A stretch of DNA of 64,000 nucleotides from Opitutales bacterium (GTDB lineage Bacteria > Verrucomicrobiota > Verrucomicrobiia > Opitutales > UBA2995), in the NCBI GenBank assembly GCA_022824405.1, contig JAJDZZ010000045.1, forward strand, positions 62,001-126,000, in the 5' to 3' direction. This document shows, piece by piece, positions 8,106 to 16,101 of this stretch. How positions within the stretch are numbered: the first letter of the stretch is position 1; every line of letters begins with the position of its first letter. The notes below the pieces were generated by a model. That model did no database searches. It saw nothing but the letters and a program-made list of their open reading frames with translations, and had not been told where the DNA came from. The position numbers were made by a program, and so were the translations under genes.

Positions 8106-9089
8106 ATGCAGGAGTTGCTCAGATTGAATGGATACCATCCCTACCGGCCCGCGGCTTGGATTCGGGTTACCGGAGAAGACGCCCACTCTTTTCTGCAAAG
8201 CCAATTCAGTAACGATTTGAACGGCATGGAAATCGGCCGGGTTGTCTACGGTTTGTGGTTGAACCACAAGGGGAAAGTTCACGGCGATAGTTTTATCCTT
8301 CGGGTGGGGGAGAAGGAATTCCGTCTCATGAGTTATGCCACGCCGGGGCAAGTCATCGGGGACAAGCTGGGCGCATTTATCGTGGCGGATGACGTGGAGT
8401 TGGTGCAGGAAACGGATCAGGTTGCCGCCATCAGCTTTTTATTCGATGGAGATGCGGGTTGGTCCGAGGCCTATGCCAGAGAAGGGGATTCAGGTGGAAG
8501 GATGGGGGAGATGGAAGGGGATATATTTATTTTTCCCGGTCGACGCCATCGTGGTGAAGGATTCGACCTGGTCGGGAAACCGGCTTCTATCCGAGGATTT
8601 CTCGACCGACTCGGGAAGGGAAAGTTCAAAGATTATCGACTCGGGGAGGATGACCTCGAAGCCATCCGGATTCTTCATGGAATACCGGCCATTCCGAAGG
8701 ACATCGGATCCGGAGAACTGCCCCAGGAGGGAAAGTTGGAAGATGGCGCCGTCAGTTTTACCAAGGGCTGTTATCTGGGTCAGGAAGTGATGTCGCGGTT
8801 ACACTCGATGGGGCAAGTGAAGCGCCACTTGGCGCTGGTGAAGGCCGACCGGGAACTGCCCTACGGCGCACCGGTCCGCTCGGGGACTAAAAAGGTCGGC
8901 TTGGTGAAGACCGGGATCGACTTTCGGGATCAATACCTTGCCCTGGCCTTGATCCAACGGACGGTGGGAGCCGATGTCGTTCTACAGGTGGACGCGGGTA
9001 GTGAAAAGATTGCCGCCCACCTTTCAAGTGAAGAGTGGTTAGTGGCGAGTGGAGAGGGAGAGGAGCCCCCGGCGCCAAGTGGAAAGTAG
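8106..9089 (+). CDS. ygfZ: YgfZ/GcvT-domain folate-binding protein
   Basis: 327 residues with the YgfZ signature KGCYLGQEV, whose Cys is needed for function. The family binds tetrahydrofolate and supports repair or maturation of iron-sulfur enzymes. The N-terminal WIRVTGEDAHSFLQSQFSND is typical. It is divergent from DAHP synthase, about 130 bases away. The last 20 or so residues (from SSEEWLVASGEGEEPPAP) are encoded by AGTGG heptamer and GCGCC repeats, not by family sequence, so repeat DNA has apparently replaced or extended the natural C-terminus. Confidence 0.92.
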   Translation: MQELLRLNGYHPYRPAAWIRVTGEDAHSFLQSQFSNDLNGMEIGRVVYGLWLNHKGKVHGDSFILRVGEKEFRLMSYATPGQVIGDKLGAFIVADDVELVQETDQVAAISFLFDGDAGWSEAYAREGDSGGRMGEMEGDIFIFPGRRHRGEGFDLVGKPASIRGFLDRLGKGKFKDYRLGEDDLEAIRILHGIPAIPKDIGSGELPQEGKLEDGAVSFTKGCYLGQEVMSRLHSMGQVKRHLALVKADRELPYGAPVRSGTKKVGLVKTGIDFRDQYLALALIQRTVGADVVLQVDAGSEKIAAHLSSEEWLVASGEGEEPPAPSGK

Positions 9090-9232
9090 GTGCGACGCAT
9101 GCGTCGCCCATTGGGCAGGCCCATCGTGATCTTGATTAGTCCCAGCACCTTCAGCCGTAAGGCCCCTTTGCGTCTATTGTGCCTTTTGTGGTTACTTCTT
9201 CTCCCCAATTCCTAATTGGCGCCAACGGCGCC
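9026..9232. repeat. Cluster of dispersed repeats between ygfZ and pilD
   Basis: In order: AGTGGTTAGTGGCGAGTGGA (heptamer type, from 9034); CCCGGCGCCAAGTGG; the perfect 16-bp palindrome GCGACGCATGCGTCGC at 9092-9107; GCCCATTGGGC; a CACAAAAGGCACAA-type stretch (minus strand) near 9170-9195; and the GGCGCCGTTGGCGCCAATTA repeat in inverted orientation at 9203-9232, which supplies the pilD stop codon. Apart from the two gene ends it overlaps, no gene is seen here. Confidence 0.7.
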
Positions 9233-10120
9233 CTTTGCCACCCAGGCCAATGAGGCAAAGTACTCATCCACGGCGGGACCCAGGAAAAGGTAGTAGAGCA
9301 GGCTGGCCCCGGCCAGGAAGGGCCCGAAGGGTATCTTTTTACCGAGAAAGTTTTCGGGAACGCCGCCCGGACGCTTCAATGGAATGACGGCAAAGACGAT
9401 TTGGAGAAAGACCAGGGATACGGTTCCTAGAATGGCGCCTGCAAAAAGGGAAAAGACGGATCCTTGCCAACCGCAAAAAGCTCCGATCGCCCCCATCAGT
9501 TTGACATCGCCAAACCCCAGGGCTTCCTTTTTCAGCACGAGTTCCCCCAGGATCATGATCCACAGAATGATGGAGGATCCGATCAGAGCCCCGGTGAGGG
9601 CGTTGAAGAATCCTCCTATGCTTCCCAGCAATGCGAAAGGGGTTTCGATGCCGTGCAGGGCCGGGAATATGACTGAAAGGGCCAACCCAGCCAAGAGGCC
9701 GCCAATGGAAAAACGATCGGGAATGATCATGTGGTCCAAATCGATAAAGGCGACACAGAGGGCAATAAAGATCCAGAGCCAGCCGATCAGGGCCAACACG
9801 GGAGGCAACCCCAACCAGGAGACCAGGAAAAGAACCGCGGTGAGGAATTCGATGAACGGGTAGCGGATGCCGATGGGCGCGCCGCAGCACCTGGCTTTTC
9901 CCCGCAGGAAAATCCAGCCCAGGATGGGAAGGTTCAAATACGGTGGGATGGGTTGACCGCAGACCCTGCAGCGGGAGCGAGGACGAATTATCGATTGCCC
10001 GGCGGGAATGCGGTAGACGCACACGTTGATGAAGCTGCCTATGCAGGCGCCGATGCCGAAGGCCAGAACCGGAAAGAACCAGGGCAGAGCCGCCTCGACC
10101 TCCTCAAAAAGTGTTTCCAT
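9212..10120 (-). CDS. pilD: Prepilin peptidase (type IV leader peptidase)
   Basis: 302 residues, a polytopic membrane protease that cleaves prepilin leaders and N-methylates the new N-terminus. The N-terminal methylase domain has the Cys motif CRVCGQPI followed by RCCGAPI. The aspartyl protease residues appear in DLDHMIIPD and GFGDVKL. About eight hydrophobic segments follow. Its start lies 5 bases after the aroE stop, so the two are co-transcribed. The C-terminal AKGAVGAN and the TAG come from the dispersed repeat at 9203-9232. No pilin genes are in the window, so it may serve type IV pili or pseudopilins encoded elsewhere. Confidence 0.95.
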   Translation of the reverse strand: METLFEEVEAALPWFFPVLAFGIGACIGSFINVCVYRIPAGQSIIRPRSRCRVCGQPIPPYLNLPILGWIFLRGKARCCGAPIGIRYPFIEFLTAVLFLVSWLGLPPVLALIGWLWIFIALCVAFIDLDHMIIPDRFSIGGLLAGLALSVIFPALHGIETPFALLGSIGGFFNALTGALIGSSIILWIMILGELVLKKEALGFGDVKLMGAIGAFCGWQGSVFSLFAGAILGTVSLVFLQIVFAVIPLKRPGGVPENFLGKKIPFGPFLAGASLLYYLFLGPAVDEYFASLAWVAKGAVGAN

Positions 10121-10125
10121 GGCAA

Positions 10126-11070
10126 CTATTCGGCCAAGCTATCGACTGCGGCTCGAAACATGGTTTGGACGGACGGGGATTTTTTTGTCCAGATTCTAAA
10201 GGATCGTTCGCCCTGAAAAACGAGCATGGGCAGTCCGTTGGCGGTCCGCATGCCCAGGGACTCCGCCTCTTTGAGCAGCGCGGTTTTGGAGGGATTGTAA
10301 ATCATGTCCAAAACCTTGGTGTCGGGATGAAGGCCCTTTAATGCTACGGGAGCCGGATCGCTTTCCTTCAGGCCCAGGGAGGTTGCGTTGATCACGATCA
10401 GGTGGCGTGAAGAAATGGCGAACGGTCCGGCCAATTGGTGAATTTTTATGGGAATATCGTCCCTTATCCCAGCCATTTCCTCCACCAGCGGATCCAGTTT
10501 TTCCCTGGTACGGTTCGTCAGATGGAGGGCGCCGACTTTGTGGGTCAGGCATGCGACGGCTGCGGCCCGGGCCGCTCCCCCCGCGCCGATCAGCAGCGCC
10601 TGTCTGCCCCGCAATTTCAGGGCAAAGCTTTCCTCTATGGCCCGGGTCATGCCGTAGAGGTCGGTGTTATAACCCCGATATCCGTTGTCGGTCCAAAGCA
10701 AGGTGTTGCAGGCTCCGCTCAGGCGAACCTCGGGTTCGGCCGCTTCAATCCATTTCGCGGCGAGGATTTTATGGGGCACGGTGAGGTTCAAGCCCTTGAA
10801 TTTGTTTCGATAAAACAGGGCTAACGCCTCCCGCAGGCGCTCGGGTTCGATATCGAATTTGAAATAATGCCAATCCTTGAAGCCTGGATTCCGATCCGCC
10901 AACTCCTCTAAGGCGGCGTTGTGCATTTCAGGACTTACGGAGTGCTTGACGGGGTGCCCCACAACGGCCAGTGGCGTGCCTTCGAACCGCCAATTTGCCA
11001 GATCCCCCAGCCGCAGAACGTCCCTCTCAGGTAGATTCCTTTTCAAAATGGGCTTCAAACGCGTGGGCAA
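10126..11070 (-). CDS. aroE: Shikimate 5-dehydrogenase
   Basis: 314 residues; reduces 3-dehydroshikimate to shikimate with NADPH. Seen: VVGHPVKHSVSPEMHNAALEE, NLTVPHK with the catalytic Lys, GACNTLLW, YNTD and the Rossmann loop LIGAGGAARAA. The N-terminus carries about 30 residues before the family core. This start overlaps the preceding gene by 44 bases; no later ATG precedes the core, so a GTG or TTG start nearer the core cannot be excluded. It is in one operon with a SirB1-type gene upstream and pilD downstream. Confidence 0.94.
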   Translation of the reverse strand: MPTRLKPILKRNLPERDVLRLGDLANWRFEGTPLAVVGHPVKHSVSPEMHNAALEELADRNPGFKDWHYFKFDIEPERLREALALFYRNKFKGLNLTVPHKILAAKWIEAAEPEVRLSGACNTLLWTDNGYRGYNTDLYGMTRAIEESFALKLRGRQALLIGAGGAARAAAVACLTHKVGALHLTNRTREKLDPLVEEMAGIRDDIPIKIHQLAGPFAISSRHLIVINATSLGLKESDPAPVALKGLHPDTKVLDMIYNPSKTALLKEAESLGMRTANGLPMLVFQGERSFRIWTKKSPSVQTMFRAAVDSLAE

Positions 11071-11893
11071 AGGACCCGTATAGTTCCGATTTGGCGCGTT
11101 CGTTTAACAAGGCGTATTGTTTGGAGAGGTTGCGGCAACAACGGCAGAGCACCTCTCCAACGGGGCAGGGGCCCAACAGACCCAAGGTAACCCTCATATT
11201 GTTTCTCTCAATGAAATAAACGACGTCCTCCAGACTTCTGAAGATTCCGTTATCGAAAACATCGATGAAAAAGGGTTTATCCTCCACGAAGCAACCAACC
11301 ATGAACCGGCCCGGAACACCAACCGGCTCCAGCGGCAGTTCCAGCCTCCTCGCCACCAGAAGGTACAAAATGGACAGGCTGATGGGCAGACCCTTGCGCG
11401 TTTGGAAAAGGGAATGCAAAAAAGTATTGTTCGGATTATTGAAATCGGCCCGATTGCCGGCGAACCCGTATTCATGGAAAATGACGCGGTTGAGGACGCG
11501 ACATTTTTCCCGATGGCTCATGGGAGAGTAAATGAGCGATTGGCAACGGGCCGCAATTTCGTCGAGCTTTTGGATGTACTCCGATACGTCCAGATTCCGG
11601 TTATCGATGCGGCTCAGCAACAGGTACCCCGACTCCAGTTCATAATTGAGAGAATGGATAAACTGGTGGAACATATTGACCGGGGAATCCTTATCCAGGA
11701 CGGCCAACACTTCGTGAGCGTGACGCCGCACCGACAGATTCCCGGACCTGCAACAATTCAGAATGAACTGCCTGCCTTCCTCTCCCAATTTGCCCAACTC
11801 GACCAGGATCGCCTTGCGGACGGAAGGGGTCGGATCGTCCAGCAATTCTTCAATGGCTTTTAGCCTTTTGGCTTTGGAAATGTCAAATGGCAC
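11027..11893 (-). CDS. SirB1-family transglutaminase-like protein
   Basis: 288 residues. Residues 1-70 form a HEAT-like helical repeat (DDPTPSVRKAILVELGKLG). Residues 75-280 match the SirB1 N-terminal transglutaminase-like family: VLNRVIFHEYGFAGN, NTFLHSLFQTRKGLPISLSILYLLVARRL and GVPGRFMVGC. The GLPISLS region is the family hallmark, but the usual catalytic Cys is not obvious, as is common for this group. Biochemical function is unknown. The 3' end overlaps aroE. Confidence 0.85.
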   Translation of the reverse strand: MPFDISKAKRLKAIEELLDDPTPSVRKAILVELGKLGEEGRQFILNCCRSGNLSVRRHAHEVLAVLDKDSPVNMFHQFIHSLNYELESGYLLLSRIDNRNLDVSEYIQKLDEIAARCQSLIYSPMSHREKCRVLNRVIFHEYGFAGNRADFNNPNNTFLHSLFQTRKGLPISLSILYLLVARRLELPLEPVGVPGRFMVGCFVEDKPFFIDVFDNGIFRSLEDVVYFIERNNMRVTLGLLGPCPVGEVLCRCCRNLSKQYALLNERAKSELYGSFAHAFEAHFEKEST

Positions 11894-11945
11894 ACAAACA
11901 TGGTTGCGACTTTATCCGCCAACAGCAACGACAAATCCAAACTTT

Positions 11946-12644
11946 TCATTTGGGGCGGGGACCGAAAAGGCCGGTGCCAACCCGCAGGCAGGTGCTCCCG
12001 GCCGCAATGGCCGGCTCGAGGTCGAAGGTCATACCCATGGACAATTCGGGCAATTGAATGGCCAGCCGTTCTTCCAATCGGTCCCGTAGCCTCCGCAACG
12101 TTTCAAACGATTGCCGAGCCGAATCCAATTCAGGTGGGGCCGGGGCAATGGTCATCAGGCCTTGGACGACCAGGCTATTCTGCCCGAGCAACCGGTGCAG
12201 AACCGCTTCCGTTTCCTCGGTTCGGAACCCGAATTTTCCCGGGTCCTCTCCCGTGTTTACCTGCAGGAGAATGGGGAGCTTTTTTCGGTTGGCCGCGGCC
12301 ATGCGGTTGAGTCGCTTGGCCAGCTTTACCGAATCCACGCTTTGGATGCGCTGAAAGCATTTTACCGCCAGTTGCGCCTTGTTGGATTGCAGGTGGCCGA
12401 TCAATTCCCAATTGGCCGGAAAATTCGCCTCCCCGATTTTCGCCACCCCTTCCTGGACGCGGTTTTCCCCCAGGGTGGTCAAACCGGCCCCGACCGCGGT
12501 TGCCGCAACCTCCAGGGGAAACCCCTTCGTTACCGCCATGAGGTCGATGGAATCGGGACTGCGCCCGCATTTTTCACAGGCCGATCCGATGCGGTCCCTG
12601 AGACGGGCAAGGTTTTGGCGGAAGGATCGATGGTCGAAAGCCAT
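11946..12644 (-). CDS. yggS: YggS/PROSC-family PLP homeostasis protein
   Basis: 232 residues from the ATG at 12644, matching the usual length of about 230. The family binds pyridoxal phosphate without known catalysis and buffers PLP. Seen: DLMAVTKGFP with the PLP Lys, GENRVQEG, WELIGHLQSNK, QVNTG and SMGMTFDLEPAIAAGSTCLRVG. An upstream in-frame start (12758) would add 38 non-family residues and overlap the divergent regulator, so it was rejected. The gap to the divergent LysR gene is 55 bases, so the two promoters must be close together. Confidence 0.94.
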   Translation of the reverse strand: MAFDHRSFRQNLARLRDRIGSACEKCGRSPDSIDLMAVTKGFPLEVAATAVGAGLTTLGENRVQEGVAKIGEANFPANWELIGHLQSNKAQLAVKCFQRIQSVDSVKLAKRLNRMAAANRKKLPILLQVNTGEDPGKFGFRTEETEAVLHRLLGQNSLVVQGLMTIAPAPPELDSARQSFETLRRLRDRLEERLAIQLPELSMGMTFDLEPAIAAGSTCLRVGTGLFGPRPK

Positions 12645-12699
12645 AAGAATTTCTAAAAATTTGGTGGAAAACCGATAAGAATTAATTATATTCCGGGTT

Positions 12700-13599
12700 G
12701 TGAATATAGCAAATTTCAGGGTATTTTCCAACTTGGTGGAGACCCGGAGTTTTTCCAAGGCGGCCCGGATGAATTCGATTACCCAATCGGCCGTCAGTCA
12801 ACAGCTCAGGACGATGGAAAGACACTTCAAGGTGTTGATAATCGACCGAAGTCAAAAGAAATTTCGCCTGACCCGGGAGGGCCAGAAGCTCTACGACTGC
12901 GCCAAGGAGATTCTGCACCGCTATGAAAAGTTGAACTGCGAGTTGCAGGAAATGAGAAAGGTCATAAGTGGGAATATTCACATTGCCACCATTTATTCCA
13001 TCGGTTTGCACGAACTGCCTCCCTACATTAAGCGCTTTTTGAAGAAGTATCCATCCGTCAATGTGAGGGTTGAGTATCGCAGGTCCAATCTGGTTTATGA
13101 TGACATTCTGCACAATGCGGTGGATTTGGGCTTGGTGGCCTTTCCCAACCGAAAGCGGCAAGTGGAAGTGATTCCCTTCTGCGAGGATGATCTGGTTCTG
13201 ATCTGTCATCCCAAGCACAGGTTGGCCCAATACGCCCGCGTTTCCGTAAGCGAATTGAAGGACGACAAACTGATTGGCTTCGAATCGGACATACCGACAC
13301 GAAGGGCCACCGACCAGATTCTCCGCGACCAAAACCTGAATCCCGAACCGATCATGGAGTTCGACAATATCGAAACGGTGAAACGCGCCGTCGAAATAAA
13401 CGCCGGGATAGCCATTGTGCCCCAGGCTACCGTGCAACAGGAAAAGCGGCAGGGCACTATCGCCCAGGTCGGATTGAATGGCGGCGCCTACACGCGACCG
13501 CTCGCTATCATTCATCGCAAGGGCAGGGCGCTGACTCCGGCCATGAAGAAATTTATCGAGACCTTGACGAGCAAGACCGGGAGGGAGGGGAAGGATTAG
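12700..13599 (+). CDS. LysR-family transcriptional regulator (CysB-like)
   Basis: 299 residues from a GTG at 12700. The winged helix-turn-helix is clear (NLVETRSFSKAARMNSITQSAVSQQLRTMERHF), followed by the linker helix and a periplasmic-binding-protein-like effector domain (GNIHIATIYSIG, DLGLVAFP, GIAIVPQATV). It is divergent from yggS and lies 54 bases upstream of dppD on the same strand, so it may be transcribed into dppDF and may control peptide or sulfur-amino-acid uptake. The ligand cannot be read from sequence. Confidence 0.93.
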   Translation: MNIANFRVFSNLVETRSFSKAARMNSITQSAVSQQLRTMERHFKVLIIDRSQKKFRLTREGQKLYDCAKEILHRYEKLNCELQEMRKVISGNIHIATIYSIGLHELPPYIKRFLKKYPSVNVRVEYRRSNLVYDDILHNAVDLGLVAFPNRKRQVEVIPFCEDDLVLICHPKHRLAQYARVSVSELKDDKLIGFESDIPTRRATDQILRDQNLNPEPIMEFDNIETVKRAVEINAGIAIVPQATVQQEKRQGTIAQVGLNGGAYTRPLAIIHRKGRALTPAMKKFIETLTSKTGREGKD

Positions 13600-13653
13600 G
13601 TATTGGCCCTTCTTTTTCTTTTCTAATCCGTCCCGATCCCCTAATGCTATGCC

Positions 13654-14490
13654 ATGCCTGAAAACCCTCTGCTCGAGGTCAAAGACCTGCGCATAACCTT
13701 TCGCTCGCGGGATTCCGTAAACCCTGCCGTAAAGGGCATCGAATTTTCCCTCGGGAGAGGGGAGACCTTGGCCATTGTAGGTGAGAGTGGCAGTGGCAAG
13801 AGCGTAACGGCTTTGGCCTTGTCCCGGTTGCTGCCGCCGCCGCCGGCCTGTACCCTATCGGGTGAGATCCATTTTCGGGGCCGGGATCTGATGACGGTTA
13901 CCGAAAAGGAGTTGAGACGGGTGCGAGGGAAGCAGATCGCCTATATCTTTCAGGAACCATCCGCCTCCCTGAACCCGTTTTTTTCAGTGGGTCACCAGAT
14001 TGCCGAGGCCATCCGACTTCACCGGCCGGAGGTTTCGGACGTCAGGGCGGAAGTGATCGAAGCCCTGGACCTGGTGGGAATTCAAAGGCCGGAGATCCGT
14101 TTTCGGGATTATCCCCACCAAATGAGCGGAGGCATGCAGCAACGCGCCATGATCGCCATGGCATTGAGTTGCCATCCCAGGATATTGGTGGCGGATGAGC
14201 CGACAACCGCGCTCGACGTGACCATCCAAGCTCAAATTCTGGACCTTATGCAACGCCTCAAGGAGCAGCTCGAGATGTCCATCATTCTCATCACCCACAA
14301 CTTCGGCATCGTGGATGGATTTGCCGACCGGCTAATCGTGATGTATCGGGGAGATATCGTGGAATCGGGTTCGACCGAGGAAGTATTGTCCGATCCGCAA
14401 CATCCCTACACCAAGGCCTTGATTGCCTGTATTCCGAAACTTGGGGCAAAGCAGGAGCGTTTGCTCACAATTGATTATTCCGCCTTGTGA
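13654..14490 (+). CDS. dppD: Oligopeptide/dipeptide ABC transporter, ATP-binding protein (DppD/OppD type)
   Basis: 278 residues. Walker A GESGSGKS, signature SGGMQQR and Walker [14 protein letters not shown] are all intact, as is the H-loop (LITHNF). The C-terminal region carries the short extension typical of OppD-type ATPases ([12 protein letters not shown]). It powers peptide import with DppF and the permeases. Its stop overlaps the GTG start of dppF (GTGA), so translation is coupled. The permeases and binding protein are 3.3 kb downstream on the other strand. Confidence 0.95.
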   Translation: MPENPLLEVKDLRITFRSRDSVNPAVKGIEFSLGRGETLAIVGESGSGKSVTALALSRLLPPPPACTLSGEIHFRGRDLMTVTEKELRRVRGKQIAYIFQEPSASLNPFFSVGHQIAEAIRLHRPEVSDVRAEVIEALDLVGIQRPEIRFRDYPHQMSGGMQQRAMIAMALSCHPRILVADEPTTALDVTIQAQILDLMQRLKEQLEMSIILITHNFGIVDGFADRLIVMYRGDIVESGSTEEVLSDPQHPYTKALIACIPKLGAKQERLLTIDYSAL

Positions 14491-15293
14491 ACGCTCTCCT
14501 CGAAGTCAGGAATCTCAAGGTTTATTTCCCTATCGAGGAGGGTATTTTTCGACGGGCAACGGATTACGTGCGCGCCGTCGATGGGGTATCCTTCGAGATT
14601 GAAGCCGGGACCACGGTCGGTTTGGTCGGTGAAAGCGGAAGTGGGAAAAGCACCATAGGAAAAGCGATCGTTCGTTTGGTCGACCCGACCGAAGGGGAGG
14701 TTTACTATCGCAATGATAACATTTCATCGCTGGACGACCGCGCCTTCTTCCCCTTTCGGAAAAAGATCCAAATGATATTCCAGGATCCGTTCAATTCTCT
14801 CAATCCCCGCATGACGGTGGCCGGCATTATCGGCGAGCCGCTGGAAATTCATTTCCCGGAATTGTCCAAGCGGGAGCGGGGGGAAAAAATTGCCCAATTG
14901 CTGACCGAGGTCGGGTTGTCGCCCGATCACATGAACCGGTATCCCCATCAGTTCAGTGGCGGTCAACGTCAGCGGATCGGTATAGCCCGGGCCCTATCCG
15001 TCGAGCCCGAGTTTATCATTTGCGATGAAGCGGTCAGCGCCCTGGACGTGTCCGTTCAAGCTCAAATCATCAACCTTCTGCAGGACGTGCAGCGCGAGTA
15101 TCGTCTCACCTACCTGTTTATCGCGCACGATTTGGCCGTGATAGAACACATCAGCGATTTCGTGCTGGTGATGAACCGGGGAAAGCTGGTCGAGACGGCG
15201 ACGGCGGAGGAAATTTACGCAAATCCGCAGGATCCCTATACGCGAAAATTGCTCGATGCCATTCCCAGGATGCCGACTATTTCAGGGGGCTAG
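14487..15293 (+). CDS. dppF: Oligopeptide/dipeptide ABC transporter, ATP-binding protein (DppF/OppF type)
   Basis: 268 residues from GTG at 14487. Walker A GESGSGKS, signature SGGQRQR and Walker B FIICDEAVSALDV are present. The segment DPFNSLNPRMTV and the C-terminal NPQDPYTRKLLDAIP are typical of OppF. It is the partner of the preceding ATPase. Its 3' end overlaps the convergent msrA by 12 bases. Confidence 0.95.
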   Translation: MNALLEVRNLKVYFPIEEGIFRRATDYVRAVDGVSFEIEAGTTVGLVGESGSGKSTIGKAIVRLVDPTEGEVYYRNDNISSLDDRAFFPFRKKIQMIFQDPFNSLNPRMTVAGIIGEPLEIHFPELSKRERGEKIAQLLTEVGLSPDHMNRYPHQFSGGQRQRIGIARALSVEPEFIICDEAVSALDVSVQAQIINLLQDVQREYRLTYLFIAHDLAVIEHISDFVLVMNRGKLVETATAEEIYANPQDPYTRKLLDAIPRMPTISGG

Positions 15294-15959
15294 CCCGTCT
15301 TTTTTCAACAGTTCGGGAAATTTGGCTTGGAACCGTTTCAAGCGCGGGATGGAAACGGCTCGGACGTAGGGATGGTTGGGATTCCTCCTTTCGAAATCCT
15401 GATGATAGGCCTCGGCCACCCAGAATTTGCGGAAGGGGTACACCTCGGCCGCAACCTTTCTCAACCAGAGTTTCTCGTTCAGCGCCGCTATCTTTTCCTG
15501 GATGATCTTCTTCTCCTCTTCGTTTTGATAAAAAACGATGGAGCGGTATTGCGATCCCCGGTCCGGGCCCTGACCGTTGACCTGGGTGATGTTTTGCGAA
15601 CCGAAATACACGTCCACAAGTTGGCTGAAACTGACAGTATCGGAGTCGTAAATGACCTCGACCGCCTCGGCGTGCCCCGTTTTGCCCGTGTTACTCGATT
15701 CGTAGGTGGGATTTTCGGTATGGCCGCCACTGTATCCTGATATGGCTTCCTTCACCCCCCGCACGCTCTCGTAAACGGCCTCCACGCACCAGAAGCATCC
15801 GCTGGCGAAATAGGCCCGTTCGAATCCGTCCCCGGATTCCACCTGAACGGGTTGCAAGGATGTCTGGTCAGGAATTTCGGCCGAATCCCCTGCCGGTTGG
15901 CCGGCGGCCTGGATGGCGAGAAGCAAAAGAAGGGAAAGCAACGTAAATCCTGTTTTCAT
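15282..15959 (-). CDS. msrA: Peptide-methionine (S)-S-oxide reductase, secreted
   Basis: 225 residues from the ATG at 15959, which begins a clear signal peptide (MKTGFTLLSLLLLLAIQAAG). The catalytic motif GCFWCVEAVYESV is intact, as are GYSGGHTENPTYE, TGHAEAVEV and DRGSQYRSIVFY. It repairs oxidised methionine in exported proteins. Resolving cysteines of the usual C-terminal kind are not evident. An upstream in-frame start at 16007 would mask the signal peptide. No msrB is nearby. Confidence 0.95.
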   Translation of the reverse strand: MKTGFTLLSLLLLLAIQAAGQPAGDSAEIPDQTSLQPVQVESGDGFERAYFASGCFWCVEAVYESVRGVKEAISGYSGGHTENPTYESSNTGKTGHAEAVEVIYDSDTVSFSQLVDVYFGSQNITQVNGQGPDRGSQYRSIVFYQNEEEKKIIQEKIAALNEKLWLRKVAAEVYPFRKFWVAEAYHQDFERRNPNHPYVRAVSIPRLKRFQAKFPELLKKDGLAP

Positions 15960-16101
15960 GGGGAGATGAAAGGCTGAAGCGCACACTTTTTCAAAAGGAA
16001 AAAACACGCTTTAGGGGCGAGGACCCGCCAAACCTGTTTTGCGGGTTGATAAATGTTGTAATGCCTTCTTACATCTTTCCCGTCACCCGGCTATTTTACC
16101 C

